Shown piece after piece: positions 8,774 to 17,335 of a stretch of DNA of 64,000 bases. The DNA comes from Micromonospora sp. M71_S20. Its GTDB lineage: Bacteria > Actinomycetota > Actinomycetes > Mycobacteriales > Micromonosporaceae. The position numbers and the translations under genes were made by a program. How positions within the stretch are numbered: the stretch's first letter is position 1; each line of letters starts with the position of its first letter. Under the pieces are notes generated by a model. It was not told where the DNA came from. It searched no databases and worked only from the letters and a program-made list of their open reading frames with translations. The stretch spans positions 2,418,001 to 2,482,000 of the forward strand of contig NZ_RCCV01000001.1 of assembly GCF_003664255.1 (NCBI RefSeq), written 5' to 3'.

Positions 8774-9835
8774 TCAGCGGGTGCGGTTGACCTGATCCGG
8801 ATGCTGCGCCACCCACTGCGCCAGCCGGTCCTCCCGCAGGGCGGCCAGGAACGCGGGGGCTTCCTCCGGGTCCGGTGACAGCCGCCAGCCGAGGTCGTCC
8901 GGCGGCCCGACCGGGAGACTGAGCCCGACCGGATCGACGGACCCCAGATCCGGAAGCACCTTCAGCAGATCCACAAGTGGCAGGTCCTCACCGCCCACAA
9001 CCAGGTTCGCACCGACGATGTCGGCTAGGGCGAGGATCCTGACCGGGTTGGTCAGCACCCCCTGCTCGCCGGCCCGGCGGATCAGCCCGGCGGCGAAGAG
9101 CTGCGCGTGCCGGTCCCGGTCGAGCCCGCCCTCGGGCAGTCCCCGCCGCTGCCGCAGCAGGTCGACCGAGGCGGCGCCGTCGAGCCGCTGGCAGCCGCCC
9201 GGGAAGACCCGCTTCGTGTGCAAGGAGCGCACCTCGCGCGGCAGGCAGACCTCCACACCGTCGACCTCGTCGGTGAGCCGGCGCAGCACCGGGTAGGTGA
9301 GCATCGCGCCGGCGTCCACGCGTACGCCGGTCAGGTCGGCGACCACCCGGCGGGTCAGGTCGTAGCCGCGCTTCAGGTCGGGCCGGGGCTCGCCGGCGCC
9401 GTGCAGGAAGGCGGCGTTGAGCTTGTCGGTCCCGTGCCCGGGGATCGGCACCGCCAGGTCGCGGGGCAGCGAGATGAGGTACGGCCGGCTGCGGTCCGCC
9501 GGGATGTGCACCAGCAGGACGGAGTCCGCCAGCCGGTAGGGACGCTCCGCCGCACCGTCCACGCCGAGCAGCAGGATGTTCAGCGCGTCCGTCGGCGCCG
9601 GTCCGGCGGGCTCGGCGAGCAGGGTGGCGTCCTCGGCGACCCGGTCGGGCGTGAGCTGGGGTACTCCGATCCCGAGCACGCCGAGCAGGGCCAGCGCGGC
9701 GCCGCCGGCCCGCAGCCGCAGCCGGCGACGGCGACGGGCAGCCGCGAGCCGGTCGATGGCGGAGCGCAGCGGGCCGGCGGGCGGGGTCAGGGTCTCGTGC
9801 CGGGCGAAGGCGGCCCGCAGTTCGTCCTCGATCAT
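8774..9835 (-). CDS. LCP-domain protein with anti-sigma-like cytoplasmic head
   Basis: 353 residues. LytR-CpsA-Psr proteins transfer lipid-linked glycopolymers to peptidoglycan outside the membrane. Order: cytoplasmic head 1-38 (MIEDELRAAFARHE and an Arg-rich stretch), one membrane segment about 40-58, then the LCP domain with LLLGVDG, ISLPRDLAV, KLNAAFLHG and DRDRHAQLF carrying the conserved Arg/Asp residues. Start ATG 9835 overlaps the sigma stop as ATGA; an ATG two codons upstream is possible. Coupling to a sigma gene and the short head suggest the protein may also hold the sigma factor, but this is inference: the head is shorter than a known anti-sigma domain. Confidence 0.82.
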   Translation of the reverse strand: MIEDELRAAFARHETLTPPAGPLRSAIDRLAAARRRRRLRLRAGGAALALLGVLGIGVPQLTPDRVAEDATLLAEPAGPAPTDALNILLLGVDGAAERPYRLADSVLLVHIPADRSRPYLISLPRDLAVPIPGHGTDKLNAAFLHGAGEPRPDLKRGYDLTRRVVADLTGVRVDAGAMLTYPVLRRLTDEVDGVEVCLPREVRSLHTKRVFPGGCQRLDGAASVDLLRQRRGLPEGGLDRDRHAQLFAAGLIRRAGEQGVLTNPVRILALADIVGANLVVGGEDLPLVDLLKVLPDLGSVDPVGLSLPVGPPDDLGWRLSPDPEEAPAFLAALREDRLAQWVAQHPDQVNRTR

Positions 9836-10317
9836 GAGCATGCCTCCACGTGTTCGGCGCGCAGCGTGGCCAGGGCGCGGGAGATGGACGAGCGGACCGT
9901 CCCGACGGCGCAGCCGAGGATGTCGGCGATCTCCGCGTCGGGCAGGTCCTCGTAGTAGCGCAGCACCAGCGTGGCCCGCTGCCGGCGCGGCAGCCGGGAC
10001 AGCCAGGACCAGACCTGGTCCCGGTCGACGGCGTGCTGGGCGTGGTCGACCCGCACCGGCACCGCGTCGTCGGGCTCGGCGCGCAGCAGCACCCGACGCA
10101 CCCAGGAGCCGCGCCGCCAGTCGACGTACTGGTTGGTCAGCATCCGGCGGACGTAACGCTCGGGCGAGTCGGCACGGGCCACCCGACGCCAGTTGAGCTG
10201 GACCCGGACCATGGTGTCCTGCACCAGGTCCTGCGCCTGGTGCGGGTCGCCGGTCAGCATGACCGCGTACCGCAGCAGCGCGGCCAGCCGCGAGTCGGCG
10301 AACTCCTCGTACGTCAC
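9832..10317 (-). CDS. SigE-family ECF RNA polymerase sigma factor
   Basis: 161 residues, region 2 (LLRYAVMLTGDPHQAQDLVQDT) and region 4 (LPRRQRATLVLRYYEDLPDAEIADILGCAVGTVRSSISRAL) are both complete. Belongs to the actinobacterial SigE-type ECF group. GTG 10317 has GGGAGGTG upstream. It is translated in overlap with the LCP gene, so the two are made together. The region in front, shared with the divergent surface-protein gene, has a 19-base palindrome that may control one or both. Confidence 0.92.
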   Translation of the reverse strand: MTYEEFADSRLAALLRYAVMLTGDPHQAQDLVQDTMVRVQLNWRRVARADSPERYVRRMLTNQYVDWRRGSWVRRVLLRAEPDDAVPVRVDHAQHAVDRDQVWSWLSRLPRRQRATLVLRYYEDLPDAEIADILGCAVGTVRSSISRALATLRAEHVEACS

Positions 10318-10434
10318 TGCACCTCCCGGACTCCTGCTCCTGATGACGGAGGCGGGCGGCCGGAACGTTGCGGCGATCCTGGTCAGCCGTTCGGTCGATG
10401 TTTGCCCGCCGGAGGCCGACCGGGCAGCGGCGGC

Positions 10435-10453
10435 TCTTAAGGAATCCTTAAGA
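10435..10453. promoter_or_regulatory. AT-rich 19-base palindrome, candidate operator
   Basis: TCTTAAGGA-A-TCCTTAAGA, perfect on both arms, in the 179-base divergent region between the ECF sigma gene and the LPITG surface-protein gene, 44 bases before the latter's ATG. Such an AT-rich palindrome is unlikely by chance in this DNA. It could be a repressor or activator site or part of a promoter. Confidence 0.6.
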
Positions 10454-10496
10454 TCCGCTGGCCACTCCTGGCATTCCCACGGGAGGAACCCCCCAC

Positions 10497-12056
10497 ATGC
10501 TCAAGCACTCCACTCGGCGCTGGCTGGCCGGGCTGGGCGTCGCAGGCGCGCTCGTCGCCGCCTCCGCCTCCCCGGCCGTCGCTGAAGAGCCCGGCGAAGA
10601 GTTTCTCCTCTACGCCAACAACGCGCTGGTCGCACCGGGCGGCGAGGCCAAGTCCGTCACCCTCTACGCGTACGCGGACATGCTGCCCGAGAGGCTGACC
10701 CTCACCGTCGACCGCGGCAAGGTCGACGGCTTCGCCAAGGTCGTCCTGGGAGACCGGACGCCGGGCTGCACGGAGGCGGGCCCGGTCATCACCTGCGCAC
10801 TCAACGGCACCGACATCACCGACTACCTGATCAACCTGACCGTCACCGCCAAGGCTTCGGCCGAGCCCGGCGACAAGGGGGAGCTCGTCCTCAGCGTGGC
10901 GGCCAAGGGGATGCCCACCGCCACCGCACAATCCACTGTGGAAATCGGTGAGGGCGTCGACCTCAAGACCGAGCGCTCCCTGGAGCTCGTCGGTGCTCCC
11001 GGCGCGACGGTCAAGGCGCCGCTCACGGTGGCCAACGTCGGCGACCGGTCCGCCCGTGGTGCGGTGCTCCTCCTCGCCACGACCCCCGGCCTCGCTCCGG
11101 CTCGGCGACACTCGAACTGTTCCTACCTCTCGGAGTTCGGCAGCAACTTCGCCCAGTGCCACTTCGACGACGAACTCCCGCCGGGGGCCGCTTTCCAGCT
11201 CGACGACTCGTCCGCCCTGACGATCGCGTCCGACGTCTGGGCACCGGGCCGGCAGTACGGCCAGGCGATCTGGTTCGCCAAGGGCGACTGGGAGTCGTTC
11301 ATCGCCGACTTCTCTGACGGGGACTGGGAGAAGGGCAGCGGAAACGCCCTGAAGCTGGTGCCGGCACCGGCGTCGCGGGCGCGCACGGTACAGCAGACCG
11401 ACAAGGACACGACCAACAACGTCGTCGACATCGACGCCACCGTCACCGGCGACCAGCGCGCCGACGTCGCCGCCGCCGGCGCCCAGGTTGTCGGCGTGCC
11501 GGGCCAAACGGTCACCGCCAAGGTCGGCTTCGTCAACAACGGGCCCGCCGCGGTCAACTCGTATTCCCCCGACGAGCTCCTGACCGGCGCATTGGTCACC
11601 ATTCCCGCCGGGGCCACCGTGGTGGACGCACCTGAGCAGTGCTCGCCGGGCACGGCCGAGGAGCCGACCGGGTCGTACGGCGAGCCGGGCGGCCGCGTCT
11701 ACTTCTGTGAGTGGTTCGAGCTGCTTCGCAAGGGCGAGTCCGCCGTCTTCGAGTTCGGCCTCCAGATCGACACGGTGGGCGGCACGCCGGGATCTGTGCG
11801 GCTGCTGCACTTCGGCGCAGGCGAGCCGGGGAAGGTCGTCGACCTGAACAGCAGCAACGACACCGCTGCGCTGGTCGTCAAGGCGGCGACCGGCGGCGAG
11901 GGCGGCGGTGACGGCGACGGCGACGGTGACGGCGGCACCCTGCCGATCACCGGCGAGTCCACCGGCCTGATCGCGGGCATCGGCGGGCTGCTGCTCGTCG
12001 CCGGCGTCGGCGGCTACGTGGTGACCAAGCGCCGCAGGACGCGCTTCGTCGCCTGA
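10497..12056 (+). CDS. secreted LPITG wall-anchored surface protein
   Basis: 519 residues. Signal peptide 1-30 (RRW then GLGVAGALVAASASPAVA). The mature part holds two or three beta-rich, DUF11-like repeats around VANVGDRSARGAVLL and VGFVNNGPAAVNSY, with few cysteines in pairs (GCTEAGPVITC; CSPGTAEEPTG..FC). The C-terminus is a complete sorting signal: a Gly/Asp linker GDGDGDGDGG, LPITGE, a hydrophobic span and RRRTRF. A sortase should cut at LPITG and link it to peptidoglycan; none is encoded here. Good ribosome site GGGAGGAACC. Binding partner unknown. Confidence 0.85.
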   Translation: MLKHSTRRWLAGLGVAGALVAASASPAVAEEPGEEFLLYANNALVAPGGEAKSVTLYAYADMLPERLTLTVDRGKVDGFAKVVLGDRTPGCTEAGPVITCALNGTDITDYLINLTVTAKASAEPGDKGELVLSVAAKGMPTATAQSTVEIGEGVDLKTERSLELVGAPGATVKAPLTVANVGDRSARGAVLLLATTPGLAPARRHSNCSYLSEFGSNFAQCHFDDELPPGAAFQLDDSSALTIASDVWAPGRQYGQAIWFAKGDWESFIADFSDGDWEKGSGNALKLVPAPASRARTVQQTDKDTTNNVVDIDATVTGDQRADVAAAGAQVVGVPGQTVTAKVGFVNNGPAAVNSYSPDELLTGALVTIPAGATVVDAPEQCSPGTAEEPTGSYGEPGGRVYFCEWFELLRKGESAVFEFGLQIDTVGGTPGSVRLLHFGAGEPGKVVDLNSSNDTAALVVKAATGGEGGGDGDGDGDGGTLPITGESTGLIAGIGGLLLVAGVGGYVVTKRRRTRFVA

Positions 12057-12071
12057 TCCACCCGCACCACC

Positions 12072-12104
12072 GGTGCCCCGCCGACCCCAGGCCGGCGGGG
12101 CACC
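12072..12104 (+). terminator. hairpin after the surface-protein gene
   Basis: 12-base perfect arms GGTGCCCCGCCG / CGGCGGGGCACC with a 9-base loop, 15 bases past the stop. Confidence 0.65.
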
Positions 12105-12206
12105 GCCACGTCCACACCCGCCCATACACCCACCCCCGGAAACCCCACCCGTCGAGCACCCGAAAACGGGACGACGCAAGATCGACGAGGCTGAGACCAT
12201 TGGCGC

Positions 12207-13670
12207 GTGCTGCTCACCCTGACCACCACGCACCGGCCGGCGACCGACCTCGGGCACCTGCTGGTCAAGCACCCCGACCGCGCGCACTCCTTCGACGTGC
12301 CGGTCGGCACCGCGCACGTGTTCTACCCGGAGGCGGGCGAGCAGCGTTGCACCGCCGCCCTGCTGCTCGACGTCGACCCGCTGCGGCTGGCCGGCGTGCG
12401 GGGCAAGGGTCGCGGCCGGCAGCCGGCCCCGACCCCCGACAGCTTCACCCTCGGGCGGTACGTCAACGACCGGCCCTACGCGGCGTCCAGTCTGCTCTCC
12501 TCCGCGCTGTCCAAGGTGTACCGCTCGGCTCTGCGCGGCGAGTCCCGCGAGCGCCCCGAGCTGGCCCGTACGCCGATCCCGCTGGAGGTGCGGGTGCCGG
12601 TGCTGCGCTGCCGGGGCGGTGCGGACGTGGCGGTCCGGATGTTCGGCCCGCTCGGCTGGGCGGTGACCGCCGCCCCGATCCCACTCGACGAGCGGCACCC
12701 GGAGTGGGGCGACAGCCGGTACGTCGACCTGACGCTGACCGGCACGCTGCGCGTCGCCGACGCGCTCAACCACCTCTACGTCCTGCTGCCGGTGCTGGAC
12801 GACGCCAAGCACTACTGGGTCGCCCCGGACGAGGTCGACAAGCTGCTCCGGGCCGGTGCGGGCTGGCTGGCCGACCACCCGGAGCGCGACATGATCACCC
12901 GCCGCTACCTGGCGCACCGGCGGGCGCTGGCCGGGCTGGCCCTGGCCCGCCTGGCCGAGCGACACCCGACCGACGAGCCGGCCGCCGACGAGGCGACCGG
13001 GGACGGCACGACCACGGACGGGGCGACGGGGGAGGGCGGGCAGGCCACGGCCCGCCGGGCGTCACTGGCCGCGCGCCGGCGGGAGGCGGTGCTCGGCGCG
13101 CTTGCCGGGGCGGGTGCGAGCCGGGTGCTGGATCTCGGCTGCGGCGGCGGTGCCCTGCTCGCCGCTCTGGTCGGCGACCGGCGGTTCACCGAGATCGTCG
13201 GCACCGACGTGTCCACGCACGCGCTGACCCTGGCCGCCCGGCGGCTGCGGTTGGACCGGCTGCCCGAGCGGCAGCGGGACCGGATCCGGCTCTGGCAGTC
13301 CGCGCTGACCTACCGGGACGACCGGCTGCGCGGGTACGACGCGGCGGTGCTGATGGAGGTGATCGAGCACGTCGACCCGCCCCGGCTGCCGGCGCTGGAG
13401 GACGCCGTGCTCGGGCACGCCCGGCCGGCCACTGTCGTGGTGACCACGCCGAACGCCGAGTACAACGTCCGCTACGAGGGGCTGCCCGCCGGGCGGTTCC
13501 GGCACGCCGACCACCGCTTCGAGTGGACCCGCGCGGAGTTCGCCGCCTGGGTCGACCGGGTGTCCACCACGTACGGCTACACCGCCGCGATCAGCGGGGT
13601 CGGCGACGACGATCCCGAGGTCGGCGCCCCCACCCAGCTCGTCGTGCTGACCCGGAAGGAGAACCCGTGA
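12207..13670 (+). CDS. hen1: 3'-terminal RNA ribose 2'-O-methyltransferase Hen1
   Basis: 487 residues. Bacterial Hen1 methylates the 2'-OH at the 3' end of a broken RNA so that, after Pnkp seals it, the site resists re-cutting. N-terminal Hen1-specific domain about 1-240, a variable acidic linker, then the methyltransferase with VLDLGCGGG (from 307) for S-adenosylmethionine. The metal-binding residues of the family are present as E384, E387, H388 and H436. GTG 12207 is the likely start; no clear ribosome site precedes it and a GACCAT hexamer six bases upstream may be a -10, so it could be leaderless. Its stop overlaps the pnkp start (GTGA). Confidence 0.93.
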   Translation: MLLTLTTTHRPATDLGHLLVKHPDRAHSFDVPVGTAHVFYPEAGEQRCTAALLLDVDPLRLAGVRGKGRGRQPAPTPDSFTLGRYVNDRPYAASSLLSSALSKVYRSALRGESRERPELARTPIPLEVRVPVLRCRGGADVAVRMFGPLGWAVTAAPIPLDERHPEWGDSRYVDLTLTGTLRVADALNHLYVLLPVLDDAKHYWVAPDEVDKLLRAGAGWLADHPERDMITRRYLAHRRALAGLALARLAERHPTDEPAADEATGDGTTTDGATGEGGQATARRASLAARRREAVLGALAGAGASRVLDLGCGGGALLAALVGDRRFTEIVGTDVSTHALTLAARRLRLDRLPERQRDRIRLWQSALTYRDDRLRGYDAAVLMEVIEHVDPPRLPALEDAVLGHARPATVVVTTPNAEYNVRYEGLPAGRFRHADHRFEWTRAEFAAWVDRVSTTYGYTAAISGVGDDDPEVGAPTQLVVLTRKENP

Positions 13671-16192
13671 CCACCCTCGACATCCCCGAGCTGGCCCTGG
13701 TCGCACTCGTCGGCGTCTCCGGCTCCGGCAAGTCCACCTTCGCCCGCCGGCACTTCGCGCCCAGCCAGGTGCTCTCCTCCGACATGTTCCGGGCCATGGT
13801 CGCCGACGACGAGAACGACCAGTCCGCGTCCGCCGACGCCTTCGACGCGCTGCACCACGTCGCCGCCACGCGGCTGCGCCGGGGCCGGCTCACGGTGGTC
13901 GACGCGACCAATCTCCAGCCGCACGCCCGGGCCGCCCTGGTGCGGGTGGCCCGCGAGCACGACGTGCTGCCGGTGGCCGTCGTGCTGGACGTGCCCGAGG
14001 CGCTGGCCTGGGAACGCACAGAGGGCCGCGCCGACCGCACCTTCGGCCGGCAGGTGCTCGCCCGGATGCAGCGCGACCTGCGCCGGTCGTACAAGCTGCT
14101 GGCCCGGGAGGGCTTCCGCAAGGTGCACGTGCTGCGGGGCGTCGAGGAGATCGACGCCGCCGAGATCCGCTACGAGAAGCTCTTCAACGACCGGCGGGAG
14201 CTGACCGGGCCGTTCGACATCGTCGGCGACGTGCACGGCTGCCGCGCCGAGTTGGAGGCGCTGCTCGTCCGGCTCGGCTGGGAGCTGCGCCGCGACGAGC
14301 GGGGCCGGCCGGTGGACGCGACGCACCCGTCGGGGCGTACCGCCGTCTTCGTCGGTGACCTGGTGGACCGCGGCCCGGACTCCCCCGGCGTGCTCCGCCT
14401 CGTGATGGGCATGGTCGCCGCCGGGCACGCGATCTGCGTGCCCGGCAACCACGAGCAGAAGCTGCTGCGCCGGCTGCGCGGCCGCGAGGTGCGGCTCACC
14501 CACGGGCTGGCCGAGACCATGGAGCAGCTGGCGGCGGAGCCGGACGCCTTCGTGGCCGAGGTGGCGGGCTTCATCGACGGCCTGGTCAGCCACTTCGTGC
14601 TCGACGGCGGCCGGCTGGTGGTCGCGCACGCCGGGCTGAAGGAGGCCTACCAGGGCCGCGCCTCGGGCCGGGTGCGCTCGTTCGCGCTGTACGGCGAGAC
14701 CACCGGCGAGACCGACGAGTACGGGATGCCGGTGCGTTACCCGTGGGCGCGGGAGTACCGGGGTTCGGCGATGGTGGTCTACGGGCACACGCCGGCCGCC
14801 GTGCCGGAGTGGGTGAACAACACCATCTGCGTCGACACCGGCTGCGTCTTCGGCGGCCGGCTCACCGCGCTGCGCTACCCGGAGAAGGAACTGGTCTCGG
14901 TGCCGGCGGAGCGGGAGTGGTACGCCCCGGTGCGCCCGCTGACCGCCGCCCCGGCCCGACCCGACCAGGTGCTGGAGCTGACCGACGTGACCGGTCGGCG
15001 GCACGTCGAGCACGCGTACGGGTCGCTGACCGTGCCGGCGGAGAACGCGGCCGCCGCGCTGGAGGTGATGAGCCGCTTCGCGGTCGACCCGCGCTGGCTG
15101 GCCTGGCTGCCGCCGACGATGGCGCCCTGCTCGACGGCCACGGCGGGCGGCTTCCTGGAGCACCCGGCGCAGGCCTTCGCCGACTACCGCGCGGCGGGCG
15201 TGGACCGGGTGGTCTGCGAGGAGAAGCACATGGGCTCGCGGGCGGTGGTGCTGGTCTGCCGGGAGCCCGACGGCGGGCCCTTCGGCCCGGGCGGCGGGGT
15301 GGTGCACACCCGCACCGGCCGGCCGTTCTTCGGCGCGCCGCTCGACACGGAACTGCTCGACCGGGTGCGCGCGGCGGTCGGCGGGGCGGGGCTCTGGGAC
15401 GAGCTGGCGACCGACTGGCTGCTACTCGACTGCGAGCTGCTGCCCTGGTCGGCGAAGGCGGGCGGCCTGATCCGCGAGCAGTACGCCGGCGTCGGCGCCG
15501 CCGGCCGGGCCGCGCTGCCGGCGGCGCTGGCCGCGCTGGAGGCGGCGGCCGGTCGGGGCCTGCCCGTCGACGGGCTGCGCGACCGGATGGCCCGCCGTCG
15601 CGACGAGATCCTGGCCTACTCGGACGCCTACCGGGCGTACGTGGGGCCGACCGACGGGCTGCGCGGGGTGACCCTGGCCCCGTTCGCGGTGCTGGCCGGC
15701 GCGAAGGCCAGCTACGCCGACCGGGACCACGGCTGGCACCTGGGGCTGGCCGACCGGCTCTGCGCCGCCGACCCGGAGTTCTTCACGCCGACCCGTCGCC
15801 AGGTCGTCGACCTGGCCGATCCGGCCGCCGAGGCGGCGGCCACCGAGTGGTGGTTGGCGCTGACGGCGGCCGGGGGCGAGGGCATGGTCGTCAAGCCGTA
15901 CGCCGGCCCGGCCGCCCGCAGCGAGCGGGGTTCGCTGCTCCAGCCGGGCATCAAGTGCCGGGGGCGGGAGTACCTGCGGATCATCTACGGTCCGGGGTAC
16001 GACGAGCCGGAGCAGCTCGCCGCGCTGCGCCGCCGGTCCCTGGGGCGCAAGCGGGGGCTGGCGCTGCGCGAGCACGGGCTGGGGCTGGCGGCGCTGGACG
16101 CGCTGGTCGCCGGCGCCCCGCTCTGGCGCCGGCACGAGCTGGTCTTCGCCATCCTGGCCTGCGAGTCCGAGCCGGTCGACCCTCGGCTCTGA
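13667..16192 (+). CDS. pnkp: polynucleotide kinase-phosphatase-ligase Pnkp
   Basis: 841 residues, full length. Partner of Hen1 in RNA repair: heals and seals broken RNA such as toxin-cut tRNA. Three modules are visible: 5'-kinase with P-loop GVSGSGKST (16-24); metallophosphatase for 2',3'-cyclic phosphates with GDVHG (187-191), GDLVDRG, GNHEQK and VVYGHTP; and the adenylyltransferase with nucleophile K520 in EEKHMGSRA and late KPY and RSLGRKR segments. GTG 13667 overlaps the hen1 stop and AAGGAG lies just upstream. The reading frame stays open far upstream through hen1, but that is GC bias, not part of the protein. Confidence 0.95.
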   Translation: MTTLDIPELALVALVGVSGSGKSTFARRHFAPSQVLSSDMFRAMVADDENDQSASADAFDALHHVAATRLRRGRLTVVDATNLQPHARAALVRVAREHDVLPVAVVLDVPEALAWERTEGRADRTFGRQVLARMQRDLRRSYKLLAREGFRKVHVLRGVEEIDAAEIRYEKLFNDRRELTGPFDIVGDVHGCRAELEALLVRLGWELRRDERGRPVDATHPSGRTAVFVGDLVDRGPDSPGVLRLVMGMVAAGHAICVPGNHEQKLLRRLRGREVRLTHGLAETMEQLAAEPDAFVAEVAGFIDGLVSHFVLDGGRLVVAHAGLKEAYQGRASGRVRSFALYGETTGETDEYGMPVRYPWAREYRGSAMVVYGHTPAAVPEWVNNTICVDTGCVFGGRLTALRYPEKELVSVPAEREWYAPVRPLTAAPARPDQVLELTDVTGRRHVEHAYGSLTVPAENAAAALEVMSRFAVDPRWLAWLPPTMAPCSTATAGGFLEHPAQAFADYRAAGVDRVVCEEKHMGSRAVVLVCREPDGGPFGPGGGVVHTRTGRPFFGAPLDTELLDRVRAAVGGAGLWDELATDWLLLDCELLPWSAKAGGLIREQYAGVGAAGRAALPAALAALEAAAGRGLPVDGLRDRMARRRDEILAYSDAYRAYVGPTDGLRGVTLAPFAVLAGAKASYADRDHGWHLGLADRLCAADPEFFTPTRRQVVDLADPAAEAAATEWWLALTAAGGEGMVVKPYAGPAARSERGSLLQPGIKCRGREYLRIIYGPGYDEPEQLAALRRRSLGRKRGLALREHGLGLAALDALVAGAPLWRRHELVFAILACESEPVDPRL

Positions 16193-16258
16193 CGGTTCGC
16201 CGGCACCGCGGACCGTTCGCGCGACGTGGTGCGCTGCCCCGAGGCTCGGCACCGGTAG

Positions 16259-16288
16259 CCTGTGTGGCCGTGGCGAACGCCACACAGG
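16259..16288 (+). promoter_or_regulatory. inverted repeat over a likely promoter of the DUF368 gene
   Basis: CCTGTGTGGC and GCCACACAGG, 10-base perfect arms 10 bases apart. A TAGCCT -10-like hexamer (16256-16261) overlaps the left arm, so the repeat would cover the transcription start about 60 bases before the DUF368 ATG. Candidate operator, or a 5' leader hairpin. Confidence 0.5.
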
Positions 16289-16322
16289 CAGCGGTTCGAG
16301 TGATGACGAACGGATTCTCGCA

Positions 16323-17258
16323 ATGGCATGGGGCGAACGCATTGGCCACATCTTCCGTGGGGCGGCCATCGGTGTGGCTGAGGCCGTTCCGGGGGTCAGC
16401 GGTGGCACGATCGCGCTGGTCACAGGAGTGTACGAGCGGGTCATCGCGTCCGCCGGCCACCTGGTGAACGCGGTCCGCTTCGCGGCCTCGGACGTCCCTC
16501 GCGGAAGGGGGTGGACGCGGGCCTCGCACCAGTTCCGGCAGGTGCACTGGGAGGTGGTGATCCCGCTTCTGCTGGGCATGGTGCCCGGTCTGCTGATCGC
16601 GGCGAAGCTGCTGGAACCGCTGCTGCACGATCACCCGGAGCAGACCCGTGGGCTGTTCCTGGGTCTCGTGCTCGCCTCGGTGCTGGTGCCGATCTCGATG
16701 GTGGGCAAGCCGTGGCGGGGCAAGGAGGTCGCCGCCCTGGTGGTCAGCGCCGTGGCCGCCTTCGTGCTGACCGGTCTCCCGCAGGCGACGATCGCCCCGA
16801 ATCCACTGGTCGTGCTGGTGGCGGCGGCGGTCGCGGTCTGCGCGTTGGTACTGCCCGGCGTTTCCGGCTCGTTCCTGCTGCTGACCGTCGGCCTCTACGA
16901 GCCGACGATCAACGCGGTGAACGACCGTGACTTCGGCTACCTGGCCGTCTTCGCGGCCGGGATGGTCATCGGCTTGGCGCTGTTCGTGAAGCTGCTTCAG
17001 TGGTTGCTGGAGAAGCACCGTCGCATGACGTTGGCGGTGATGGCCGGGATCATCGTCGGCAGCCTCCGCGCCCTGTGGCCGTGGCAGTCGGAGGACCGGT
17101 CGATGCACGCCCCGGGCGACAACCTCGTGTCGATCCTCGCGCTCTTCCTGCTCGGCGTGGCGCTGGTCAGCGCAATGATCATCGCCGAGCGTCGCCGGCT
17201 GCGACGCGCGGCGAGGGATCTCACCGAAGAGACGTACGAGAGCCCGCACGTCCGCTGA
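16323..17258 (+). CDS. DUF368 membrane protein, PopT-type undecaprenyl-phosphate translocase
   Basis: 311 residues, 8 or so membrane segments. DUF368 is shown by GAAIGVAEAVPGVSGGT near the N-terminus and its internal echo VLPGVSGSFLLLTVGLYE, the repeated glycine-rich half-helices of this family. DUF368 (PopT) proteins are reported to recycle undecaprenyl phosphate across the membrane for envelope synthesis; the exact role here is by family. ATG 16323 has no obvious ribosome site. It is a single gene with its own candidate promoter and a strong hairpin after it. Confidence 0.88.
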   Translation: MAWGERIGHIFRGAAIGVAEAVPGVSGGTIALVTGVYERVIASAGHLVNAVRFAASDVPRGRGWTRASHQFRQVHWEVVIPLLLGMVPGLLIAAKLLEPLLHDHPEQTRGLFLGLVLASVLVPISMVGKPWRGKEVAALVVSAVAAFVLTGLPQATIAPNPLVVLVAAAVAVCALVLPGVSGSFLLLTVGLYEPTINAVNDRDFGYLAVFAAGMVIGLALFVKLLQWLLEKHRRMTLAVMAGIIVGSLRALWPWQSEDRSMHAPGDNLVSILALFLLGVALVSAMIIAERRRLRRAARDLTEETYESPHVR

Positions 17259-17283
17259 GCCGGTACGGCACCGTACGACCCAT

Positions 17284-17320
17284 CCGCTCGGTGGCCGCCT
17301 TGAGGGCGGTCACCGAGCGG
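17284..17320. terminator. bidirectional hairpin between DUF368 and arsR genes
   Basis: CCGCTCGGTGxCCGCC and its complement GGCGGxCACCGAGCGG, 16-base arms with one mismatch and a 5-base loop, between convergent stops. Confidence 0.7.
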
Positions 17321-17335
17321 ACCGGATCGGAAGAG

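Noticed and set aside
10497..12056. A sortase gene paired with the LPITG protein
   Set aside because: No sortase-like TLxTC motif in any neighbouring frame; the enzyme must lie elsewhere.
12200..13666. Extension of pnkp upstream through hen1
   Set aside because: The frame is open, but hen1 in another frame has all its catalytic residues and pnkp has its own GTG with AAGGAG at the overlap.
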